Below, one piece after another: positions 57,316 through 64,000 of a DNA stretch of 64,000 nucleotides. The first letter of the stretch is position 1; each line of letters begins with the position of its first letter. The notes beneath the pieces are model-generated. The model did no database searches, was not told where the DNA came from, and was given only the letters and a program-made list of their open reading frames with translations. The stretch comes from Lantana camara (taxonomy: Eukaryota; Streptophyta; Magnoliopsida; Lamiales; Verbenaceae), in contig CM074865.1 in NCBI GenBank assembly GCA_037501455.1, positions 18,112,501 through 18,176,500 of the forward strand, written 5' to 3'. Both the position numbers and the translations under genes were made by a program.

Positions 57316-59881
57316 ATGGATAAGAGCTGGATTGATTTATCAAAATATGATCCGATGTACGTGTCAGGTGTAGGAAAATTTATTGAGTTTGCATTTAAAG
57401 ATAAACCAGTTGGTGCGGTAGTTCGTTGTCCCTGCAAGACGTGTAGGAATAGGTTTAACAAATCAAGGAATGATATTTTGGTTCATTGCGTACTGGATGG
57501 TTTCTACAAATATTATAAAAACTGGGTTTATCATGGAGAGTCGTTACACGTGGTAAACCATGATAGTGTAGAGGTGAACCAAACTTCAGCTGATACAAAC
57601 GATGAGATGACTCAAATGGGGCATGATGCAATGGGGGTTCATGATACAGAAGCTAATCAAGACGAGGATCATGTATCCGCAAATGAATAAGTTAGCGAAG
57701 CAAATGAAGACACTAAAAAATTCTTTAGATTGTTGGAAGATGCAAAGTCAGAAGTTTATGCAGGGAATACAAAATTTAAGAAGTTGTCTCTTGTTGTTCA
57801 TCTTCTTCAGTCTAAGGCATTGTGTGGTTGGACAGATAAGTCTATCGATATAATCCTTGAAATGCTAGAGGGTTTACTTCCATCCGATGCAAAAATTCCA
57901 AAGACATACTATGAAGCAAAAAAACTAATAGATGACTTTGGATTTTCTTATGAGACATGGGATGCATTCCCTAACAATTGTATGCTATATAGAGGGGAAG
58001 ATAAAGATAAGCATGTGTGTGACATTTGTGGCGCATCTCGTTATCGAGATGATGTGAGAAAGTTAGCTGCAAAACAAATGAGATACTTTCCATTAAAGCC
58101 ACGACTGCAAAAGTTGTTTATGTCAAGCAAGACTGCAGCTCACATGCGATGGCATGCAGAGAAGCGAAAAGATGATGGTGTGTTGAGGCATCCTGCTGAT
58201 TCCCTTGCATGGAAGGAATTTGACCACAAGTTTCCAGTGTTTAGTAATGATGTGCGTAATGTTAGACTTGTTTTATCAACAGATGGATTCAACCCATTTA
58301 GGACTCTAGCTTCGACTTATAGCATTTGGCCAGTGGTTTTGATGCCATATAACTTACCTCCGTGGCTTTGCGTGAAACAACCTTATTTTATCTTGTCAAC
58401 CCTCATTGATGGACCACAAGGTCCAGGTCAAAAAATTGATGTATACCTACAACCTCTGATTGAAGAGTTAAAGGATTTATGGGATGAAGGTGTTCCAACC
58501 TTTGATGCTTCTAGTAATCAGATGTTCTTAATGCGTGCGGCTTTGTTGTGGACTATTAGTGATTTTCCTGCCTACTCAATGCTATCTGGTTGGGGTGTGA
58601 AAGGCAAACTTGCATGTCCTTATTGTGGAAAGATGACTTGGCATAGAAGATTAAGCGAATGTCTTAAAGATTGTTATATGGGGCATCGACGTTTTTTACC
58701 TGCAGGGCATCGGTTTCGAAGAGATACTGTATCATTTGATGGCAAAAGAGAATTGGGAAGAGCTCCTATTCCTCTATCGGGGTCACAAGTTTTGCAAGAA
58801 TTAGATAGATTTCAAGTATTAACGCAATATAAGAAAGAAGATTTGTTGAAGAGGTTGGCCGGGGTTGGTAAGGATAAATCAGAGGATCATAATTGGAAAA
58901 AGAGGAGCATCTTTTTTGAGTTGTCTTATTGGGAGCAAAACTTGATTAGACATAATCTTGATGTGATGCACGTTGAGAAGAATATGTGCGACAATATTCT
59001 TTGGACCATACTTGGTGATAAAAAGAAGTCAAAAGACCATCGACGTGCTCTATTACAGTTGAAATTCATGAATATACGCAAGCCCTTATGGCCACAAGCA
59101 CGAGCATCCGGGAAAGACAATCTTCCACCTGCTGCATTCACCATGGGTAGGAAAGATAAAGATATCTTTTGCAAGGTGTTAAAGAGTATTAGAGCTCCAG
59201 ACGGATATGCATCTAATATTGCGCGTCGTGTCAATATTGCTTCTAGAACTATAAATGGATTGAAAAGTCATGACAATCACGTGTTAATTCAACAGTTGCT
59301 TCCAGTTGCAACTCGTGGAGCACTTCCGACGAATGTTGTAAGTGTGTTGATTGAATTGGCAAATTTTTGGAAGCAGTTGTGTTCCAAATCTAATACCACA
59401 GTTTTGTTGGAAAAGTTGCAACAACGTATAGCTCTTACACTTTGCAATCTTGAAAAGATATTTGTTCCATCTTTCTTCGATATAATGGAGCATCTTCCTA
59501 TTCATTTGGTTGATGAAGTTCTAAAAGGTGGCCCAGTTCAATTTCGATGGATGTATCCAATCGAAAGGTATGTTGGGAATCTAAAATTTATTTTGAATTA
59601 AAACATACTTAGCATATTTCGCCATTGTAAATATTACAAGTTTATATTCTAGGTACTTACTTACTTTGAAAAAGTATGTCCGTAATCGAGCACGGCCAGA
59701 AGGATCAATAGCTAAAGGTTACTTGATGGATGAATGCATGAACTTTTGTGCAAGATATCTCGGGGTAGAGGTGCCTCACACTTGCCATCAGTATGGAATA
59801 CTGGTAAACCACTCGAGGTGCAACTTATCGAATTTGATCAAATTGTTGGTAAGGACCAGGCGCACTAGAGCACTGCTTTAG
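57316..59881 (+). pseudogene. CACTA TNPD transposase (transposase-associated + TNP2), one nonsense codon
   Basis: Would cut and move the CACTA element. ATG 57316 opens the transposase-associated domain (DKSWIDLSKYDPMYVSGV, with cysteines in CPCKTCRNRF). TAA at 57688 interrupts the frame, which then continues without shift (VSEANEDTKKFF...). The TNP2 core follows: LSTDGFNPF, YSIWPVVLMPYNLPPWLC, LSTLIDGPQGPG, WGVKGKLACPYCG, LDVMHVEKNMCDN. DUF4218-like LPIHLVDEV...GPVQFRWMYPIER follows near 59495-59566. An intron (59568-59652, GT-AG) joins to KKYVRNRARPEGSIAKGYL, and the frame ends at 59879-59881. The usual domain after this point is missing and TNPA sequence follows at once. Not functional as it stands. 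Confidence 0.9.
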
Positions 59882-61500
59882 GTGTTTTTGCTAGAATGGG
59901 AAATTTGTTACCCCTAAATTATGAAAAATGGTCAGACATGCCAAAGTCAAGACATGGCGATGTTTGGAATGAGGTTCAGGTAATTAATTTTGTGATTTGA
60001 TTTGTAATATATCACATCATACTCTTTTGTTTAAAAATTCTTATTTCATAATGTTGTAGGCAAATACAACATTGCCTCTTGAAGCAAAGAAGCACGTTCT
60101 TACAGACTTGAATTCCCTGTGGAGAGGTTGGAAAGGCACTGTGAAAAAAGAGTACTACAAGCCACATAAAAATGATTCAAGATATCTAAGAGAGGTTCCA
60201 GATGAAAGGTTGGAACCCAGACAATGTCATGCTCTTGTGGATTACTGGAACAAAGAAGATGTGCAGGTTATAAATAAAACCATTAATATAATTTATTTAC
60301 AATTTGGTTTGTCATTTTTAGTATATTATATTATTTTCGACTATATGATAATATTCTTATAAATGTTTTAATTATTACAGATTCGAGCGGAAAAGAATAC
60401 TGAGATTAGAAAGATCCAGAAACATCCACACAGAACTGGTCGAAAATCTTTTCCTGTTTTAAGAGAAGAGGTATAAATTATAATTTGTACTTTTTCTTGT
60501 CAAAAACATGTCTACATTTTATTTTATTTTTTGTTATTTTAATCAATTACCTTCGAAAACCAGCTTAAACAAGCGGGAGTGTCTGATCCCGAGAGATTAG
60601 ACGTGTGGATTGCGTCTCGGAAAGGAAAGAATGCAGATAATGAGACATCCAACTTATGCGTAAGTTTTATCAAACTTGTATAATTCTTAACCATAAAGAT
60701 AATACTTATTATTGTTTTTATTTTAAAATTGAAAAAGGATGAGCTAGAAGAACAAGCTAAACAAGTTCCAGAAAATGAAAGATCAAGCAAATTTAAAGAT
60801 GATTTATTTATCAATGCAATGGGACTTGATGGACATGGAAGAGTTAGGTGTATGGGCAAAGGGGTAACACCTACCCAACTTAATGGAAGTTCGTTTGCTT
60901 CTAGTTCTCGACAAACAGACATGTCAACAATGAAGGATCAGGTAAGGGCCGAAGTACGAGAAGAGCTTCGTGAAGAAATTCGAGCTGAGGTACAAAATGA
61001 GGTGCAAGTTAAATTGACTGAAGTGGAGTCCATGAAGAAACAAATGGGGATTTTGCTGAATTTATTGGATCCTTCAACAGTAGAAGCTTTTCGTGCTGCT
61101 TGTACCGATTCTGCTAGTGTTTGTTCTGCAACCTCTCCTCGTGGAAGATCAAATGCAGCCTGCACATTTAATCGTGAGGTCAGTATAAAAAAAGTGATAA
61201 TTTTGGTGCATAAAAATAATAACGCTCACATATATGCATATATACTTATAAATGAATCAATTATAGGATATATCTGGATCTGATGCTCATTTAGAAGTAA
61301 ATGAAGATGAGCATACCTCGTTTGATCACATCAGGGATGATAAGGTAATATGTATTTCAAGTAATTTGATTTATTGTTGTTCTATTAAAATTTCATGTTA
61401 TTATTTTTATATCATGGTATATTAATAATTATTTACTTTCTTTTGTTGGCGAAAAGAAATGGAAAGAACTGATTTATTACATCGTTGTGGAGATCAAGTA
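59797..61500 (+). pseudogene. CACTA TNPA-like protein (Transposase_24 type), multi-exon, one nonsense codon
   Basis: TNPA binds the subterminal repeats and assists transposition. Starting near 59797 in a frame different from TNPD: GKPLEVQLIEFDQIVGKDQ, TAG at 59866, then ALGVFARMGNLLPLNYEKWS and HGDVWNEVQ. Exons by GT-AG sites: to 59979, 60060-60266 (LWRGWKGTVKKEYYKP), 60381-60470, 60564-60659, 60738-61178 (DGHGRVRCMGKGVTPTQL, then an acidic/basic coiled coil VRAEVREELREEIRAEV), 61267-61344, and a last short exon to about 61500. The GHGRVR..GxGVTPTQL motif is the family signature. The stop makes it a pseudogene unless it is a sequencing error. Confidence 0.82.
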
Positions 61501-61880
61501 ATTCCAAATCATAGTTATAAGTTTTTAAGAATTATTTTTAATAATTAGAACTTTTTTTTTTAATAGCAAATTAGGTCATACATAATATTTACTTTACGTT
61601 ATTTCATAAGTTTTTCCATTTTCGAATAGTTTGATTATGCATTTTTGAATAGTTTGATTAATAAATAATTGAGAATGATTTTTTGAAATATGATATAAAC
61701 TACAAATAGAGAATTATTGACTATAGCATCTTTATTATTTTAATCGACTTTGGTACTTAAATATTACTATAATTAACATTGAAACCAAACTTGTCATAAA
61801 AAATGTTAAATTCATTATAAACATGAATAATATTATCAGCATATTAATAAAAAATAAAAAAACAACAACAACAATAACAA

Positions 61881-61920
<40 letters not shown>

Positions 61921-62635
61921 GTGAATTGTGAAGCAAATTTTTTTTTTGTTAATTGTGAAGCCAAGCTACCGTGCAGTGACCAAAAAGAAAGAATTGTGAA
62001 GCAAATTTTTTGTTTTATTTTTAATCCCACAATCCTACACATAGGGCGGTGTCAAACGAAAAAAGATTTGCCTCCACACCAAAAATATTGGCTCCCAAAA
62101 CAAAATATTTTCGAAAGAGGCGCCTCCCATTCTCCAATCCAACCTCCAGCCACTATCCAGAAGATCAAGCACGTTGTCGAGCCTTCGTCCCTGCCCTAGG
62201 ATTCGGATCAGCGTAATAGCCAGAGGTGGGGTAGATCGGATTCAGATCAGCGTATAATAGCCAGAGGAGGGGTAGATTGAGCAGTAATAATAGCCGGAAG
62301 GAAGTGTAGAGGAGTAATAACAGCCGGATCTGCTTGACAGTTTGATTCATCTGAGTCAATGAGGAGATCCCTGAGTTCGAATCGAAGGGTATCGACTAAA
62401 GGTTTCGACGAGACACGCGGCGATGCGCAGGCGACGACGCCGCTGACGGTGTCGGTGTTGTTCAAGGAAGGGGGCAAGGGTTCAAGGAAGCATGGTATAT
62501 TTATTGATTAATTAGTGTTAATTTGCTCTGAAAGACACAAGAGCTTGAATCTTCCGAGCATTTGGTTTGTGGGTTTTTCTGAATTTTGTTTATTCTTTTT
62601 TGGGAATTTCTTAATGTAGCTGACAATGCTTGCAG
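61501..62635. other. Junction between CACTA genes and AGPR fragment
   Basis: No CACTA terminus is seen. It contains adjacent (AAC)n and (ATT)n microsatellites (61861-61920), a short direct repeat (AATTGTGAAGC, near 61924, 61953 and 61992) and a diverged pair of about 50-bp repeats (GGATCAGCG-TAATAGCCAGAGG, near 62205 and 62245). A GC-rich stretch at 62360-62495 ends at a donor-like CATG|GTATAT and could be the 5' leader/first exon of the AGPR copy, but its frames do not join cleanly to the next exon. Confidence 0.5.
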
Positions 62636-63197
62636 GATGAAGTCAAGAATTTGACGGTTAAGAAGCTCTGCGTTAGAGCTTCTGTCGCAACGTCAATGCC
62701 TCAGAATTTACATTCTGAAGAAATTAAGGCTCAGAAATCTAAAAAGTTTCGAATTGGTGTTCTTGGTGCCAGTGGCTACACTGGTTCTGAGGTAGCAATT
62801 ATCTTAGTTTTCTGTAATGTTGTTTGATTTTCTGTATTGTCTTTTTAATGAGACATTGTTTAGAATTATTGACATTATTATAATTATTATTCTAGTTTTT
62901 AGTTCTTACAAGCTGTATTCTATGAGATGGAACAAATGAAAATGTGTGTGATGTACATAAACACATACTGTTTCAAAGTATTTTTCTACTCCTTTTGTAC
63001 ACTTTCCTGTTTGATTTTAGTTTCTTAAGTCTTAGCTTGAGTGTGTTTTGTTTCTTTCCTTTTTAATTTGTATGTGTTTGTGTTTGCAGATAATTAGGCT
63101 TCTTTCGGGTCATCCGAATTATTAAATAATGGTGATGACAGCGGATAGGAAAGCTGAACAGTCAATTGGATCGGTATTTCCTCATTTGGTGAAGCAA
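62636..63197 (+). pseudogene. AGPR: N-acetyl-gamma-glutamyl-phosphate reductase (AGPR), 5' fragment with nonsense codon
   Basis: AGPR makes N-acetylglutamate semialdehyde in plastid arginine synthesis, using NADPH. Two exons are visible. The first (62636-62791) encodes KKLCVRAS (end of transit peptide region) and FRIGVLGASGYTGSEV with the Rossmann GxxGxxG motif. A GT-AG intron (62792-63089) follows. The second (63090-63197) encodes IIRLLSGHPNY, TAA at 63123, then IMVMTADRKAEQSIGSVFPHL to a donor at 63198. In plant homologues a Gln stands where TAA is found, so a CAA-to-TAA change is likely. No further exons are recognised to 64000, and the catalytic Cys and His regions are absent. The introns show it is a DNA-level copy and not a processed one. 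Confidence 0.82.
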
Positions 63198-64000
63198 GTT
63201 TGTCGAATATATCATGCTTATTTATGAATGTTGTAATTCTTTCTTCTGTTTTATGTGCTTTCTTTTAATTGATTTGAGCATATATTCTTCCACCTTCAAA
63301 ATTCTTGTTATATATGTGTCTAAACTAGTATGTTATGATTGTCTGCAAACTATGGTTTTCAAATGTATTAAATTTTAGCATAAAGAGTTCATTGAATATT
63401 GCATCTGTGGTTGTTATTAGCTTCTGGTCATGCTTAATGGAGTTTGGATATTGCCACTCAAGTCTTCTTTGGCTTTATATGATAGCAGCTGATCGAGATG
63501 CTGCATTTGTTATTCCTTCTTTCCTCTTTATTTTATGTTTGACTTTTGTTGTTGATTGAGTGAACTACATGCTCACTGCTTAGTGTTTTCGCGCACCTAC
63601 TATTTCTTCTATTTGCTTCCTCTTTTGTACGTTGGGATATCATGATTCAGCCTTGTCAATGATTGTATAGTGCCAAAATAGAAAATTTTTAGGGGCGATG
63701 TGCATTTTTTCCTAAATTAATTTTTATTTATATTTTCATTTGATGGTGGGGAACTGAAATCTTGACGACTTCTTAATGTTCGAGGAAAAAGTGCAACACT
63801 TCCATCCATCAATCGTTAGTTCAGCAATAATTTTCCCCACCTCAGAAAATGCTTCTATTCATGCACGTTTGTTATGAACAAAGCTTGATAATTTTGCATT
63901 GGAATGTCGTTAATTCCATTTTTATCTTTCTGATAACTGAAATGACTTTTTGACACTGATGATACAAAAAAAGACTGGAACAATATCAAATTTGGAGTCG
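63198..64000. other. Non-coding DNA after the AGPR exons
   Basis: Intron-like, T-rich sequence with no recognisable next AGPR exon and no CACTA 3' terminus. Confidence 0.5.

Larger units (their letters stand above)
53648..61500 (+). mobile_element. CACTA (En/Spm) DNA transposon, 3' end not found
   Basis: It opens with the canonical terminus CACTACAAGAAAA at 53648, followed by subterminal repeats, a long non-coding leader and coding regions for TNPD (TNP2 family) and TNPA (Transposase_24 type), all on the plus strand. The listed end is the last recognisable coding sequence. No inverted partner (TTTTCTTGTAGTG) appears from 61500 to 64000, so the element is truncated, rearranged near its 3' end, or extends beyond the window. 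Each coding region has one in-frame stop, so this copy is non-autonomous. Confidence 0.88.

Noticed and set aside
58926..59505. Minus-strand frames across the TNPD coding region
   Set aside because: Antisense shadows of the TNP2 domain.
63335..63559. 74-codon plus-strand frame near the window end
   Set aside because: Hydrophobic chance frame in T-rich intron-like DNA; does not resemble the next AGPR exon.

Overview
This is nuclear DNA of a flowering plant, most likely a eudicot. It is AT-rich and intron-bearing, with no operons, and it carries plant-specific elements: Ty3/gypsy-type LTR retrotransposons primed by initiator tRNA-Met, an L1-like LINE with an RNase H domain, and CACTA, Mutator, hAT and probably Helitron DNA transposons. 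The species cannot be read from the sequence. Only two stretches look like cellular genes: a complete LRR receptor kinase (22288-25288, minus strand, RLK7-like) and a broken fragment of the arginine-pathway enzyme AGPR (62636-63197).

Layout. Positions 1-20553 are one L1-like LINE (end of ORF1, ORF2, 3' tail, poly-A). Its endonuclease domain is split by a 15.7-kb LTR element (270-15940). That element is a tandem array, LTR-internal-LTR-internal-LTR, with 4.15-kb LTRs, 1.6-kb non-coding internal domains and one 5-bp target duplication (TAGCA) around the whole array. The middle LTR is a mosaic: its left end carries the variants of the right outer LTR and the rest carries those of the left outer LTR, as expected from unequal crossing-over. 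Each internal domain carries a copy of the 5' part of initiator tRNA-Met, the same tRNA that matches the primer-binding site. After the kinase gene comes a second LTR element (27443-36427; 2876-bp LTRs, TATAT duplication) with a decayed gag and no pol. Its LTR shares a scaffold with the first family and holds an array of 16-bp palindromes.

From 36.4 to 53.6 kb the DNA is very AT-rich and full of small or decayed elements: a possible Helitron (41099-43610), a Mutator-type MITE with a perfect 9-bp duplication (45075-45600), a 4.6-kb Mutator-like element with a perfect 9-bp duplication (46275-50830) that holds two convergent gene-like fragments, an hAT element inside one of their exons and three adjoining minisatellites, and three copies of an undescribed-looking dispersed repeat. 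From 53648 to about 61.5 kb lies a CACTA (En/Spm) transposon with TNPD and TNPA coding regions, each carrying a nonsense codon. No CACTA 3' end is seen before the window closes, and the AGPR fragment lies directly downstream. It may be a captured gene fragment or a neighbouring host pseudogene.

The genes do not form a pathway. The window is a nest of mobile elements around one intact receptor kinase gene. The two LTR insertions are young (about 0.3 % LTR divergence each by eye), while the LINE, the CACTA element and the orphan RNase H fragments are older and broken. All domain calls are from reading motifs; no database search was run.
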